Shown in pieces: positions 17,146-26,888 of a stretch of DNA of 64,000 bases. Origin of the DNA: Dyadobacter beijingensis DSM 21582. Its GTDB lineage: Bacteria > Bacteroidota > Bacteroidia > Cytophagales > Spirosomataceae. Each line of letters starts with the position of its first letter. Within the stretch, counting starts at the first letter, position 1. A program made the translations under genes and the position numbers. Where the stretch lies: NCBI RefSeq assembly GCF_000382205.1, contig NZ_KB907786.1, positions 558,001 through 622,000 on the forward strand, given 5' to 3'. The notes beneath the pieces are model-generated. The model searched no databases and was not told the DNA's origin. It was given only the letters and a program-made list of their open reading frames with translations.

Positions 17146-17189
17146 CCGATCGTACTGATCAACAAGATATTTTGTTAGGGGTGAGTTGG

Positions 17190-17228
17190 AATACGGTGCT
17201 GGATTTTCCGGGGCCGTATTTATTTTTT
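17190..17228 (+). terminator. Terminator after the PepSY-like lipoprotein gene
   Basis: AATACGG at 17190-17196 pairs with CCGTATT at 17214-17220. The interior can extend the stem (GGA…TCC), and TATTTTTT follows. The 3' arm overlaps the stop codon (17220-17222) of the convergent Lrp-type gene. Confidence 0.65.
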
Positions 17229-17696
17229 AGAGGGCAGCATTTCCAGCGCTGACGAATTTTTGATCTCACCCATGACAAACAGGCTGTGCGTGCTGCCGAT
17301 ATTTTCCAGCGATCCGAGTTTTTGCATTAAAAACTGCTGGTACTGCGACATATCGTCTACCACCACTTTCAGCAAAAAATCATAATCTCCCGAAATATTG
17401 AAGCATTCCATTACCTCGGGCATGGCCAGAACGGCTTTTACAAACTTCTCGCCCATGCTTTTCGAATGCTCTTTCAATGCGATGTTGCAGAAAGCCATGA
17501 GCTTCTTGCCCACCTTTTCGCGGTCGATCAGCGCGACATACTTTTTGATGATCCCCTCTTTTTCCAGCCTGCGCACGCGTTCATACACAGGCGTGTAGGA
17601 GAGGTTCAACTTTTCCGATAATTCGCGTGTTTTCAAAGTAGCGTCCTGTTGCAGCAAATGCAGGATTTTGGCGTCGATATCGTCCAGATTATGCAT
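17220..17696 (-). CDS. Lrp/AsnC family transcriptional regulator
   Basis: A DNA-binding protein of 158 aa. The N-terminal winged helix-turn-helix is at ~5-60 (DDIDAKILHLLQQDATLKTREL then LNLSYTPVYERVRRLEKEG); the C-terminal RAM ligand/oligomerisation domain is at ~70-150 (VMECFNISGDYDFLLKVVVDDMSQYQQFL). Family members sense amino acids and control amino-acid metabolism, often including their divergent neighbour. Here that neighbour is metH, and the shared intergenic region has a perfect palindrome over the metH promoter, so methionine control is a reasonable inference. The start is set at MHNLDDID; an ATG 21 bases upstream is possible. Confidence 0.9.
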   Translation of the reverse strand: MHNLDDIDAKILHLLQQDATLKTRELSEKLNLSYTPVYERVRRLEKEGIIKKYVALIDREKVGKKLMAFCNIALKEHSKSMGEKFVKAVLAMPEVMECFNISGDYDFLLKVVVDDMSQYQQFLMQKLGSLENIGSTHSLFVMGEIKNSSALEMLPSKK

Positions 17697-17792
17697 AGAT
17701 AGAATATCTTTATTCAACTCGAGATGGCCTCGAAGATAGATAAATAGTTTAGATGCGTCAGAAGTTCCAGACTTTTAATCTGAATTTTTTCA

Positions 17793-17807
17793 TTTTATTG
17801 AATAAAA
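17793..17807 (+). promoter_or_regulatory. 15-base perfect palindrome, candidate Lrp operator
   Basis: TTTTATTGAATAAAA has perfect 7-base arms around one central G, the AT-rich form typical of Lrp/AsnC sites. It overlaps the -33 TTG of the metH promoter and lies between the divergent lrp-type gene and metH. A looser dyad, CAGACTTTTAATCTG, sits ~20 bases upstream. Binding here should block polymerase at metH. Confidence 0.5.
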
Positions 17808-17827
17808 CATCTATTGACTTAAATTTG
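17798..17827 (+). promoter_or_regulatory. metH promoter, Bacteroidota type
   Basis: TTG at 17798-17800, a 19-base spacer, and TAAATTTG at 17820-17827, a full match to the -7 consensus TAnnTTTG with the preferred spacing. Transcription would begin near 17834, about 50 bases before the metH ATG. No riboswitch is evident in this leader. Confidence 0.7.
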
Positions 17828-17885
17828 CTGATTCAGAAAGCATGTGCTTTTCCGGCGAAACGATCATCAGTTATTTAAAACACAT

Positions 17886-20800
17886 ATGGTAGCAACTCAA
17901 AAAGCAGATATCCGCGAAATTCTCAAAAACCGTATTCTGGTACTGGATGGCGCTATGGGTACGATGATCCAACGGTACAAATTGGAGGATCACGACTACC
18001 GGGGAGAACGGTTCAAGGACTGGGCCCAGGATGTGAAGGGCAACAACGACTTGCTTTCACTGACGCGTCCTGACGTTATCAAGGAAATTCACGCCGCCTA
18101 TTTCGCGGCAGGGGCGGATATCGCCGAAACCAATACATTTTCAGGTACAACCATCGCCATGGCCGACTATGGGATGGAAGCGCTCGTTTACGAATTCAAC
18201 TACGAATCGGCGCGGCTGGCCCGCGAGGTGGCCGATGAATTTACGGCCCGTGAGCCGCATAAGCCGCGTTTCGTGGCCGGTTCCATTGGTCCTACCAACC
18301 GTACCGCATCGCTTTCGCCGGACGTGAACAACCCCGGTTTCCGGGCGATCAGCTTCGACCAGCTGGTAGAAGCCTATTACGAACAGGTAAAGGGCCTGAC
18401 CGACGGCGGTAGCGACCTGCTGCTGGTGGAAACGATTTTTGATACACTTAATGCCAAAGCGGCCCTATTTGCGATCGACCAGTTCTTCGCCGATGCCAAA
18501 GCCGGTAAGGTGGAACATTTGCCATCCTGGAAAATCGAGCCGGGCCAGGCATTGCCGATCATGATTTCCGGAACGATCACCGATGCTTCGGGACGGACGC
18601 TCTCGGGACAAACTACCGAGGCATTCCTGACGTCGGTATCGCATTTGCCATTGCTTTCGGTGGGGCTTAATTGTGCGTTGGGGGCCGATCTGATGCGTCC
18701 TTACGTGCAGATTATGGCCAAAGAATCCCCTTTTTACACATCTGCACACCCCAATGCGGGTCTGCCGAACGAAATGGGCGAATACGACCAGACCCCGGAG
18801 CAGATGGGCGAAATTATCGACGGGTTTTTGAGGGATAACCTGATCAATATCATCGGAGGCTGCTGCGGTACCACGCCCGATCACATTCGCGTGATCGCCG
18901 ACATTGCCGGCAAGCACAGCCCGCGTACATTGCCCGAATCGGAAACGGTGATGAAGCTTTCGGGGCTCGAACCGGTGAAAATCACTGCGCTGACCAACTT
19001 CGTGAACATCGGGGAACGCTGCAACGTGACCGGTTCCAAAAAATTCGCGCGCCTGATCCGCGAAAGCAAGTACGACGAAGCGCTCAGCATCGCGCGCGAG
19101 CAGGTGGAGAGTGGCGCACAGGTGATCGATGTCAACCTGGACGAGGGTATGATCGACGGCGTGGAAGCGATGAAGACATTTGTGAACCTGATCGCCTCCG
19201 AGCCCGATATTTCTAAAGTGCCTTTGATGATCGACTCTTCGAAATGGGAGGTGATCGAGTCGGGTTTGAAATGTGTGCAGGGAAAATCCATCGTGAACTC
19301 GATTTCGCTCAAAGAGGGGGAGGAGAAATTCAAAGAATCGGCACGTACGGTGCTGCGCTATGGTGCGGCTACCGTGGTGATGGCATTCGACGAGCGGGGC
19401 CAGGCCGATAACTACGAGCGCCGCATTGAAATATGCGAACGCGCCTACCGTATTCTCGTGGATGAAGTGGGTTTCCCGGCCGAGGACATCATTTTTGACC
19501 CAAATATCCTGACCGTCGCGACGGGAATGGAAGAGCATAACAACTATGCCGTCGACTTCATTCGAAGCGTGGCGTGGATCAAGGAAAATCTGCCGCATGC
19601 GAAGGTCTCGGGCGGGGTTTCCAACGTTTCATTTAGTTTCCGCGGTAATGAGCCCGTGCGTGAAGCCATCCACACGGCGTTCCTGTACCATGCGATCAAA
19701 GCGGGAATGGACATGGGTATCGTGAATGCCGGTCAGATCGGTATTTATGATGAAATACCGAAAGATGTTTTGGAACTGGTGGAAGATGTGTTGCTCAACC
19801 GCCGCCCTGATGCGACGGAACGCCTCGTAAGCTATGCGGAGACCGTAAAAGACAAGGGTAAAACCCAAAGCGGGCCGGACCTTTCGTGGCGCCAGCTTCC
19901 GATCAAGGAGCGCATTTCCCATGCATTGGTCAAAGGTATTTCCGACTATGTGGACGAAGATATCGAAGAGTGCCGTCACCTGTTCGCACGCCCTTTGGAA
20001 GTGATCGAAGGGCCGCTGATGGACGGCATGAGCATTGTCGGCGACTTGTTTGGAGAAGGTAAAATGTTCCTGCCGCAGGTCGTGAAATCGGCGCGGGTAA
20101 TGAAGAAGGCCGTAGCGTATCTGCAACCATTTATCGAGGCCGAGAAGAGTGAAGGAGGTTCATCTGCCGGGAAAATACTGCTTGCGACCGTAAAAGGAGA
20201 TGTGCACGACATTGGTAAAAACATTGTAGGCGTCGTACTCGGCTGTAACAACTACGAGATCATCGACCTCGGCGTAATGGTACCGACCGACAAGATCCTC
20301 GCAGCGGCGCAGGAGCACAATGTTGATATTATCGGTCTTTCGGGCCTTATCACGCCGTCGCTGGACGAAATGGTAGGCGTGGCGAAAGAAATGGAGCGCC
20401 GCAGCATGAAAATGCCGCTATTGATTGGCGGGGCTACCACTTCCCGCATTCACACGGCCGTGAAAATCGATCCGAATTACTCGGGACCGGTGATCCACGT
20501 GCTCGACGCGTCGCGCTCGGTGCCGGTAGCAGGTAAGCTCATTCAAAGCCAGCAAAGCCAGGCGGAAGTTTTGGCAGATATTAAAGCCGAATATGCGAAG
20601 CTGCGGGACGACCATTCGAAACGCGGTGGTGAAAAAGCGCATGTAGCCATCGGTAAGGCCAGGGACAATAAAGCGAAGATCGATTGGAGCACATTCAAGG
20701 CAGTGAAACCGCAGTTCCTGGGCACACGCGTCTACGACGAATATGATCTGGCGGAAATTGCGAAGTATATCGACTGGACGCCATTCTTCCAGACCTGGCA

Positions 20801-21710
20801 GCTGCACGGCAAATACCCGAAAATTTTCGAAGATAAGGTAGTAGGGCAGGAAGCGACGAAGTTGTTCGAGGACGCGGCAATTCTGCTGGGCGAAATCATT
20901 CGTGACAAAACCCTGAAAGCACGTGCGGTAATAGGTTTCTGGCCGGCCAACTCGATCGGGGACGACATTGTGCTGCACCATTTCGATGAAGAAACGAAAG
21001 AAGTGGCGTGCGAACGCCACGGCTCGCACCAGCATATTGAATACAAAATCAGCAAGCATGGCGTAGAAAACCTGAACGCGGGCGAGCTGGTAGCGGATAC
21101 CGCCGCGGTACTGCACCATTTGCGTCAGCAAAGCCAGAAAGCGGCCAACTTGCCGAATTACTGCCTCTCCGATTTCGTCGCGCCCCTGGAATCCGGCCAT
21201 GTCGATTACATTGGAGGCTTCGCGGTAACGGCCGGCGTGGGTATCGAGGCATTGCTGGAAAAATATGAAAAAGATCACGACGATTACAACAGCATCATGA
21301 TCAAGGCATTAGCCGACCGTCTGGTGGAGGCACTCGCGGAATTGATGCACGAAAAAGTGCGTAAGGAGCTGTGGGGATATGCCAAAGACGAAAGGCTCAC
21401 CAATGAAGAGCTCATTAAGGAGGATTACAAAGGGATCCGACCGGCGCCTGGCTATCCGGCCTGCCCGGACCACACCGAAAAGCGGCATTTGTTCGATTTG
21501 CTCGGTGCGGAGGAGCTGGGTATCACTCTCACAGAGAGCTTTGCGATGTATCCCGCAAGCAGCGTCAGCGGCTGGTATTTCTCGCATCCGGACAGCCGGT
21601 ACTTCCCGGTGGGCAAGATTCACAAGGATCAGGTTGAGGATTACGCGCGGCGGAAAAATATGCCTTTGGAAGAGATCGAAAAATGGCTATCGCCGGTGCT
21701 CGCCTATTGA
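17886..21710 (+). CDS. metH: Cobalamin-dependent methionine synthase
   Basis: Transfers the methyl group of 5-methyl-THF to homocysteine through methylcobalamin, in the cytoplasm. It is 1274 aa with all four modules: homocysteine barrel ([13 protein letters not shown] ~21; zinc Cys pair [10 protein letters not shown] ~324), pterin-binding barrel ([15 protein letters not shown] ~372; [10 protein letters not shown]), cap plus B12 domain ([16 protein letters not shown] ~770 with the cobalt-ligand His), and the SAM-dependent reactivation domain ([15 protein letters not shown] ~1185). The start is [13 protein letters not shown]; an ATG 42 bases upstream gives an unlikely extension. It has its own promoter and terminator. 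No flavodoxin partner is adjacent. With metE under a B12 riboswitch, this is the preferred enzyme when cobalamin is present. Confidence 0.97.
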   Translation: MVATQKADIREILKNRILVLDGAMGTMIQRYKLEDHDYRGERFKDWAQDVKGNNDLLSLTRPDVIKEIHAAYFAAGADIAETNTFSGTTIAMADYGMEALVYEFNYESARLAREVADEFTAREPHKPRFVAGSIGPTNRTASLSPDVNNPGFRAISFDQLVEAYYEQVKGLTDGGSDLLLVETIFDTLNAKAALFAIDQFFADAKAGKVEHLPSWKIEPGQALPIMISGTITDASGRTLSGQTTEAFLTSVSHLPLLSVGLNCALGADLMRPYVQIMAKESPFYTSAHPNAGLPNEMGEYDQTPEQMGEIIDGFLRDNLINIIGGCCGTTPDHIRVIADIAGKHSPRTLPESETVMKLSGLEPVKITALTNFVNIGERCNVTGSKKFARLIRESKYDEALSIAREQVESGAQVIDVNLDEGMIDGVEAMKTFVNLIASEPDISKVPLMIDSSKWEVIESGLKCVQGKSIVNSISLKEGEEKFKESARTVLRYGAATVVMAFDERGQADNYERRIEICERAYRILVDEVGFPAEDIIFDPNILTVATGMEEHNNYAVDFIRSVAWIKENLPHAKVSGGVSNVSFSFRGNEPVREAIHTAFLYHAIKAGMDMGIVNAGQIGIYDEIPKDVLELVEDVLLNRRPDATERLVSYAETVKDKGKTQSGPDLSWRQLPIKERISHALVKGISDYVDEDIEECRHLFARPLEVIEGPLMDGMSIVGDLFGEGKMFLPQVVKSARVMKKAVAYLQPFIEAEKSEGGSSAGKILLATVKGDVHDIGKNIVGVVLGCNNYEIIDLGVMVPTDKILAAAQEHNVDIIGLSGLITPSLDEMVGVAKEMERRSMKMPLLIGGATTSRIHTAVKIDPNYSGPVIHVLDASRSVPVAGKLIQSQQSQAEVLADIKAEYAKLRDDHSKRGGEKAHVAIGKARDNKAKIDWSTFKAVKPQFLGTRVYDEYDLAEIAKYIDWTPFFQTWQLHGKYPKIFEDKVVGQEATKLFEDAAILLGEIIRDKTLKARAVIGFWPANSIGDDIVLHHFDEETKEVACERHGSHQHIEYKISKHGVENLNAGELVADTAAVLHHLRQQSQKAANLPNYCLSDFVAPLESGHVDYIGGFAVTAGVGIEALLEKYEKDHDDYNSIMIKALADRLVEALAELMHEKVRKELWGYAKDERLTNEELIKEDYKGIRPAPGYPACPDHTEKRHLFDLLGAEELGITLTESFAMYPASSVSGWYFSHPDSRYFPVGKIHKDQVEDYARRKNMPLEEIEKWLSPVLAY

Positions 21711-21732
21711 TGCAGCATTATTTGAAAAATAC

Positions 21733-21768
21733 AAAAGGAGAATAGTTGATTACTATTCTCCTTTTTTT
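21733..21768 (+). terminator. Intrinsic terminator of metH
   Basis: AAAAGGAGAATAGT pairs perfectly with ACTATTCTCCTTTT around a 5-base loop and is followed by more T. It starts 23 bases after the metH stop. Confidence 0.9.
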
Positions 21769-21910
21769 GTGCCCAAAATATAATTTTTTTAACAGAAAGG
21801 CGTAATTAGGTGGTATGCCGCGGTTTAATCAGGTATTTATACGCTATTTTCTCAAAATTTTACAGCGGATATTTGCATTACTTAAGTGAGAACTTAATAG
21901 TTTATTAGCC

Positions 21911-22459
21911 ATGAAAAGAAATATCTCTGTCTTCATTCTCCTTATCCTGCTGGCTTCGTCCTTTAAATACAGGACGAAAACCAGGGAAACATCCCAGCCA
22001 GTCATCACCGCAGGTTACGACAGCCCGGTTTCCCGTAAACATGCCTTAAAGCCCACGCTCGACGCGGCCATTGCCGATCTTCAAAAAGCAAACCAGGAAA
22101 TGGCAAAAGGTAATCCGGCATTCCTCAAAACCCTATGGTCGCATGAAGATGACGTTACTATCTTCGGCGGGGTAGAAAATACGGATTCGAAGGGATGGAA
22201 GGCCGTCGAAGCCAGTCTGAATACCGCGGGCCAGACTTCTGTGCAGGATGTAGTCTACACTTATGAAAAAGTAGCCAGCCAGGAAGGCCCGATGCAGGGT
22301 TACCTGATCCAGAAGGAACATTACCGCTTCGCCGACGGTCGCAAAGCCGATTTGCATGTTACCGTCCTTTTCCGGAAAGAAAACAACGTCTGGAAAATCG
22401 CTCACCGCCAGGCCGATCCGATCACGCTGGTAGCAAAATCAGACAAAACGGTTAAATAA
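21911..22459 (+). CDS. Secreted SnoaL/DUF4440-like protein
   Basis: A 182-aa protein with an N-terminal hydrophobic export segment (MKRNISVFILLILLASSF). The remainder reads as an NTF2-like cone fold: an N-terminal helix LDAAIADLQKANQEMAKGNPAFLKTLWSH, a strand EDDVTIFGG with KGWKAVEASL, then strands ending DLHVTVLFRKENNVWKIAHRQADP, the usual last strand of DUF4440/SnoaL-like proteins. No catalytic assignment is possible, since this fold serves both isomerases and ligand-binding proteins. It stands alone between the metH terminator and nupC. The upstream 140 bases are AT-rich without a clear regulatory motif. Confidence 0.7.
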   Translation: MKRNISVFILLILLASSFKYRTKTRETSQPVITAGYDSPVSRKHALKPTLDAAIADLQKANQEMAKGNPAFLKTLWSHEDDVTIFGGVENTDSKGWKAVEASLNTAGQTSVQDVVYTYEKVASQEGPMQGYLIQKEHYRFADGRKADLHVTVLFRKENNVWKIAHRQADPITLVAKSDKTVK

Positions 22460-22554
22460 TTGCCTCTCTTCCTGATATTTTGAGTTAGTTGCGACCATGC
22501 GACTAATTTGTTGTTATTTTGCACCTTTGGTTTAAAAGTGACAACAAACTACGC

Positions 22555-23793
22555 ATGGAGAGATTTACAGGATTGCTGGGTATCGTATTGATCCTGGGCA
22601 TTGCATTTGCGATGTCGAACAACAGAAAGGCCATCAACTATCGTACCGTCGCCGTCGGGCTCGGCCTGCAATTCGGGCTCGCAGTTTTCATCCTCCGAAC
22701 CGACATCGGCCAGCGGGTTTTCCAATGGCTGGGCGAAAAAGTCCAGAAATTGCTCTCATTTTCTGATAAAGGCGCCGATTTCGTATTCGGCACATTGGTA
22801 AGGCCCGAACTGATGCAGCGGGCATTCGGGCCTGGCAACGACTTCGTTTTCTTCTTTAAAGTAATCCCCACCATCATTTTCGTCGCCGTTCTGGTAAATA
22901 TGCTTTACCATTTGGGCATTATGCAGCGCATCGTGTCCGTCATCGCGCGCGGCGTATACTGGCTCATGGGCGTGAGCGGGGCCGAGGCGCTTTCGAATGT
23001 GGCCAGTACCTTTGTGGGGCAGGTCGAAGCGCAGATTATGATCAAGCCCTACCTGAAAAACATGACGAATTCGGAACTGATGGCGTCGATGACGGGGAGT
23101 TTCGCATGTATTGCCGGCGGGGTAATGGCAGTTTACATTTCACTCGGCGTACCCGCACCTTATCTGATCGCCGCCAGTTTGATGGCCGCACCCGGCGCAT
23201 TGGTCATTTCAAAAATCGTTTTTCCCGAAACCACGCATTCCGATACGAAAGGAATGGTGAAACTAGAAATTCAGAAAACCCACGCGAACCTGCTCGACGC
23301 GATCGCCGCGGGTGCGGGCGAAGGGTTGAAAGTAGGCTTCAACGTGATCGCGATGCTGATCGGTTTCATCGCATTGGTAGCATTGCTGGATTATTTGTTG
23401 GGCTACATAGGCGGGATTTTCTCTTTCCCGCAATTGAGTTTCAATTTTATACTGGGTAAAATATTCTCGGTTTTCGCATGGGCAATGGGCGTTCCTGCCA
23501 AGGATATCGAAGCGGCTGGCTCATTAATGGGTACTAAAATGGTGATCAACGAGTTCGTGGCTTACCTCGACATGGTGAAGCTCAGAGACACGCTCGACCA
23601 TAAGACGATTGTTATCACCAGCTTTGCATTGTGCGGTTTTGCCAATTTCAGTTCCATTGCCATTCAGGTAGGCGGGATCGGCGAACTGGCGCCGTCACGG
23701 CGGGCCGACCTGGCTCGTTTGGGTTTTAAAGCATTGATTTCCGGTACTTTGGCTTCCTATATGTCGGCTACGCTGGCGGGGTTGCTTTTGTAA
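22555..23793 (+). CDS. nupC: NupC-family concentrative nucleoside transporter
   Basis: Imports nucleosides with sodium or protons across the inner membrane. At 412 aa with about ten hydrophobic segments it is full length. The family core is visible: SNVASTFVGQVEAQIMIKPY (~142-161), MTGSFACIAGGVMAVYISLG, and GTKMVINEFVAYL near residue 325, which carry the nucleoside- and cation-contacting residues of CNT proteins. The start is MERFTGLLG at 22555; an upstream ATG would add a non-conserved extension. It is a single-gene unit with a strong terminator. Nucleoside specificity is not readable. Confidence 0.92.
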   Translation: MERFTGLLGIVLILGIAFAMSNNRKAINYRTVAVGLGLQFGLAVFILRTDIGQRVFQWLGEKVQKLLSFSDKGADFVFGTLVRPELMQRAFGPGNDFVFFFKVIPTIIFVAVLVNMLYHLGIMQRIVSVIARGVYWLMGVSGAEALSNVASTFVGQVEAQIMIKPYLKNMTNSELMASMTGSFACIAGGVMAVYISLGVPAPYLIAASLMAAPGALVISKIVFPETTHSDTKGMVKLEIQKTHANLLDAIAAGAGEGLKVGFNVIAMLIGFIALVALLDYLLGYIGGIFSFPQLSFNFILGKIFSVFAWAMGVPAKDIEAAGSLMGTKMVINEFVAYLDMVKLRDTLDHKTIVITSFALCGFANFSSIAIQVGGIGELAPSRRADLARLGFKALISGTLASYMSATLAGLLL

Positions 23794-23815
23794 GTATCCG
23801 GCATTGATTTTTGGG

Positions 23816-23844
23816 CAAAAAGGGCGCAGGATGTGCCCTTTTTG
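23816..23844 (+). terminator. Terminator after nupC
   Basis: CAAAAAGGGC and GCCCTTTTTG form a perfect 10-base stem around a 9-base loop, with the U-tract in the 3' arm. It starts 23 bases after the nupC stop. Confidence 0.85.
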
Positions 23845-23946
23845 TCGTTTGGGCTGTTGCCTTTTCCACGCAAGTTTGTTTTTTTGGCACGAATCTTTCC
23901 AACAGCCCGCTAATCAACATCCGGAAACCGCATTCACACATTTACT

Positions 23947-24870
23947 ATGAAACGCATCAAACTCTTCGGGTCTTTGCTAAAAGACAGTTTCAATGAATTT
24001 CTCAACGATAACGGCATGAAACTGAGCGCGGCGTTATCGTACTACACCATATTTTCGTTGGCTCCGATGCTGCTGGTCATCATTTCGGTTTTCAGCATTT
24101 TCTTTGGCCGCGACGCGATCCAGGGCGAGCTTTTCGGGCAGATCAGCGGGCTGGTAGGTGCCTCGGCGGCTTCTCAGTTGCAGGAAATCCTCAAAAACGC
24201 CGAGCTATCCAATAAATCCGGTATGGCCGCGGCGATCGGGATCGCTACGCTGCTGGTCGGTGCCACGGGAGTATTTGCGGAAATGCAGGATTCGATCAAT
24301 TTCATATGGGCCATTAAGTCGAAACCTAAGAAGGGCTGGCTGCAATACCTGAAAAACCGGCTGATCTCCTTCTCGCTGATCCTCACGCTGGGCTTCCTGC
24401 TCGTCGTCTCGCTGGGAGCGAGCGCGGTGGTGGATTTGCTTAGTTCCCGTTTGGAATCGCTATTTTCGGAAGCATCTGTCGTTGTTTTTTACATTGTCAA
24501 TCTCGCATTGGTATTGTCGATTATCACTGCGTTGTTCACGGTGATTTTCAAAGTACTGCCCGATGGCGATCTGCGCTGGAAAGAATGCATTGTAGGTGCC
24601 GCATTTACGGCGATACTGTTCCTGATAGGGAAATTTGTGATCAGTTTTTACCTCGGCCAGTCCGATCTCGGCGCCGCATACGGTACATCCGCGTCGATCG
24701 TGATACTGCTGACCTGGATCTATTATTCTTCCATTATCCTCTATTTCGGGGCGGAGTTTACCAAGTGTTACGCACGGCTGGACGGCGTAGCTATTGCGCC
24801 TAACAAACACGCGGTGCTCATCGTGCGCCAGGAGCTGGACCAGAAAACGGGCGTGGAAGTTACCGACTAA
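23947..24870 (+). CDS. YihY/BrkB family inner-membrane protein
   Basis: A 307-aa protein with about six membrane segments. The N-terminal GMKLSAALSYYTIFSLAPMLLVIISV (~19-44) is the YihY/BrkB signature, followed by GATGVFAEMQDSINFIWAIK and the late YGTSASIVILLTWIYYSSIILYFGAEFTKCYA. Proteins of this family were once called ribonuclease BN; that activity belongs to another gene, and their real function (possibly transport or envelope lipid movement) is unsettled. It is a single gene with a terminator at its stop and no operon partner. Confidence 0.88.
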   Translation: MKRIKLFGSLLKDSFNEFLNDNGMKLSAALSYYTIFSLAPMLLVIISVFSIFFGRDAIQGELFGQISGLVGASAASQLQEILKNAELSNKSGMAAAIGIATLLVGATGVFAEMQDSINFIWAIKSKPKKGWLQYLKNRLISFSLILTLGFLLVVSLGASAVVDLLSSRLESLFSEASVVVFYIVNLALVLSIITALFTVIFKVLPDGDLRWKECIVGAAFTAILFLIGKFVISFYLGQSDLGAAYGTSASIVILLTWIYYSSIILYFGAEFTKCYARLDGVAIAPNKHAVLIVRQELDQKTGVEVTD

Positions 24871-24899
24871 AAAAGGCCCGCACATTTGTGCAGGCCTTC
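24869..24899 (-). terminator. Terminator between the YihY gene and sppA
   Basis: AAGGCC-GCAC and GTGC-GGCCTT pair with one mismatch around a short loop. On the minus strand a run of six T follows, so it is strongest for sppA. On the plus strand it lies directly on the yihY stop. Confidence 0.75.
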
Positions 24900-24922
24900 A
24901 AAAGAGGTATTGGAATGAACTA

Positions 24923-26689
24923 TTAGCGGATCACGAGCTCGAACGGCATTCTCGTTTGCATTCCGCCCATATTCATCAATTTCTTGTACATTTTCACGTA
25001 AGGAGCGAGGTCACCCATTGCTTTGTTGGTGGCCTTTTCTTCGTTGTCGCCCATCACTTTACCAATCAGCTCGTCAAGCGGTCGCTTTTTTTCCGGGTAG
25101 AAGCGTACGCGGTAGTCGCCTTCCTGCAATTTCGCCGCTTTGGCAGCGATTTTGATCGCATCGTCCACACCGCCGAGCACGTCTACCAGGCCGTTTTGCT
25201 TCGCTTCCACGCCCGACCATACACGCCCCTGCGCGAGGCTTTTCAATTTTTCGACCGGCATTTTGCGCCCTTCGGCAGCTTTGCGCGTGAAGGTTTCATA
25301 GCCTTCATTCACGCTCTTCTGGATCATCGATTTCTCGAATTCCGTCATTTCGCGGGTAGCGGTAGGCCAGTCTGCGTGCGGGCTGGTGCCTACGCCGTCG
25401 AAGGTAATACCAAGCTTGTTGTTCATAAAGTCGGTGACATTGAATATCAGTCCGAAAATGCCGATGGAACCGGTGATCGTATTGGGTTGAGCCACAATGG
25501 TATTGCAACCCATTGCCATATAATAGCCGCCGGAAGCCGCCACGTCGGACATGGACGCGATCACTGGTTTCTTCTTCGCGGTAAGCTGGATTTCACGCCA
25601 CATGACATCCGAGGCTAGTGCGCTGCCGCCCGGGGAGTTAATGCGGATGACCACCGCTTTGATCTTATCGTTTTCACGGATTTCTTTCAGCTCTTTCACA
25701 AACTTGTCGGAACCGATGTTACCGTCGCCGCCATCGCCGCTGGTGATTTCACCTTCCGCCACGAGTACACCGATTCGTTTGTTGAAATCACCTTTTTCAA
25801 CGGAGCTGGCCCCATCCAGGTATTTGCTCACGCCCACATAGGTAATCGATTTGTCCGTTTCGACTTTCAATTCTTTTTTCAACGCGGTTTCCAGTTCGTC
25901 CTGGTAGCCGAGGTGCGTTACAAATTTGTATTTCAATGCAGATTTCGGATTTTCGACGGCCAGGGAATCGGCGAGGTTTTTCAGTTCATCCACAGGGATG
26001 TGGCGGGATGCCGAAATGTTTTTGAGGAAATTGTTATTGATCGCGCTGATGAGTTCGATGGATTGCTTCTTGCTGGCCTCGCTCATATCCTGCCGGGAGA
26101 ACATTTCGATGGCGCTTTTGAACTCGCCTACCCGGAATACCAGCGGCTTGATTTCCAGTTTATCAAATGTGCCTTTGAAGAAGCTGTACTCGGCCGAGAG
26201 CCCGTTCCATTCGATACCGCCGGCGGGATTGAGGTAAATTTTATCGGCTACCGAAGCGATGTAATAGCCTTTTTCGGAATAGCTTTCACCGTAAGTAACG
26301 ATGAATTTCTTTGATTTTTTGAATTCCAGCAGCTGGTTGCGGATTTCTTCCAATGTGGCCCAGCCGGCGTCCGGCCCTTCCGTTTTGAGGTAAATACCTT
26401 TGATTTTATCATCATTCTGCGCGCTCTTCAATGCATCCAGAATGTCTTTCAAGCCTACCACCGTTTCTTCCCCGCTGAACGGAATGCCGAATTCTGATAA
26501 CGGATTGTCGACACCCACTTCCTTGATCGGCTGATTGAGGTCCAGTCTCAGGACCGATTTTTCAGAAATTACAACTTTTTCATCCGAAGAAAATAGGGCA
26601 CCGATGGCACCAATGATAAAAAAGGAGAGGAATACGAAGAGGATGAGGCCTACGAATGTCGCAAGGACATATTTAAGGAACTGTAACAT
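24923..26689 (-). CDS. sppA: Signal peptide peptidase SppA, 67-kDa type
   Basis: A membrane-anchored serine/lysine protease that degrades cleaved signal peptides. It is 588 aa, the long two-domain form. One N-terminal membrane helix (~10-33, ATFVGLILFVFLSFFIIGAIG) puts the rest in the periplasm. The N-terminal half contains FIVTYGESYSEKGYYIASVADKIYLNP with the candidate catalytic Lys region; the C-terminal half has RINSPGGSALASDVMWREI and MSDVAASGGYYMAMG with the nucleophile Ser, then ITGSIGIFG. Both are conserved in long SppA. On the minus strand, a TAATTTTG box about 55 bases upstream could be its -7 element. Confidence 0.93.
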   Translation of the reverse strand: MLQFLKYVLATFVGLILFVFLSFFIIGAIGALFSSDEKVVISEKSVLRLDLNQPIKEVGVDNPLSEFGIPFSGEETVVGLKDILDALKSAQNDDKIKGIYLKTEGPDAGWATLEEIRNQLLEFKKSKKFIVTYGESYSEKGYYIASVADKIYLNPAGGIEWNGLSAEYSFFKGTFDKLEIKPLVFRVGEFKSAIEMFSRQDMSEASKKQSIELISAINNNFLKNISASRHIPVDELKNLADSLAVENPKSALKYKFVTHLGYQDELETALKKELKVETDKSITYVGVSKYLDGASSVEKGDFNKRIGVLVAEGEITSGDGGDGNIGSDKFVKELKEIRENDKIKAVVIRINSPGGSALASDVMWREIQLTAKKKPVIASMSDVAASGGYYMAMGCNTIVAQPNTITGSIGIFGLIFNVTDFMNNKLGITFDGVGTSPHADWPTATREMTEFEKSMIQKSVNEGYETFTRKAAEGRKMPVEKLKSLAQGRVWSGVEAKQNGLVDVLGGVDDAIKIAAKAAKLQEGDYRVRFYPEKKRPLDELIGKVMGDNEEKATNKAMGDLAPYVKMYKKLMNMGGMQTRMPFELVIR

Positions 26690-26812
26690 AATCTATTGCT
26701 AATGGATTTCGTCTCTATAAGTTGATCAAGGAACAAAATTACGTATTAATTGTCGCGCTTTGTCGATGAAATAATGTCAAAAGGTCGTTTGCGCACATTA
26801 AGTGGTTGAAAT

Positions 26813-26846
26813 AACCGCTCCAATTTTTCGGCGCAGACGAGCGGTT
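26813..26846 (+). repeat. Inverted repeat upstream of sixA
   Basis: AACCGCTC at 26813-26820 and GAGCGGTT at 26839-26846 are perfect complements with an 18-base spacer. The 3' arm lies where the -33 element of the sixA promoter should be. A nearby GGTT…AACC offers an alternative pairing with the first arm. It may be an operator. Confidence 0.4.
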
Positions 26847-26864
26847 TTACAATAGCAGATTATT

Positions 26865-26872
26865 TACTTTTG
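26865..26872 (+). promoter_or_regulatory. -7 box of the sixA promoter
   Basis: TACTTTTG fits TAnnTTTG exactly and lies 16 bases before the ATG at 26889. A TTTT at 26845-26848 is a weak -33 candidate. Confidence 0.5.
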
Positions 26873-26888
26873 GAGAAAAAACCAGCAA

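Noticed and set aside
17718..17885. Possible SAM or cobalamin riboswitch before metH.
   Set aside because: None of the conserved core elements is present; the leader after the promoter is only ~50 bases.
18465..19598. A 377-codon minus-strand open frame inside metH.
   Set aside because: Same reason: mirror of a GC-rich conserved gene, no motifs.
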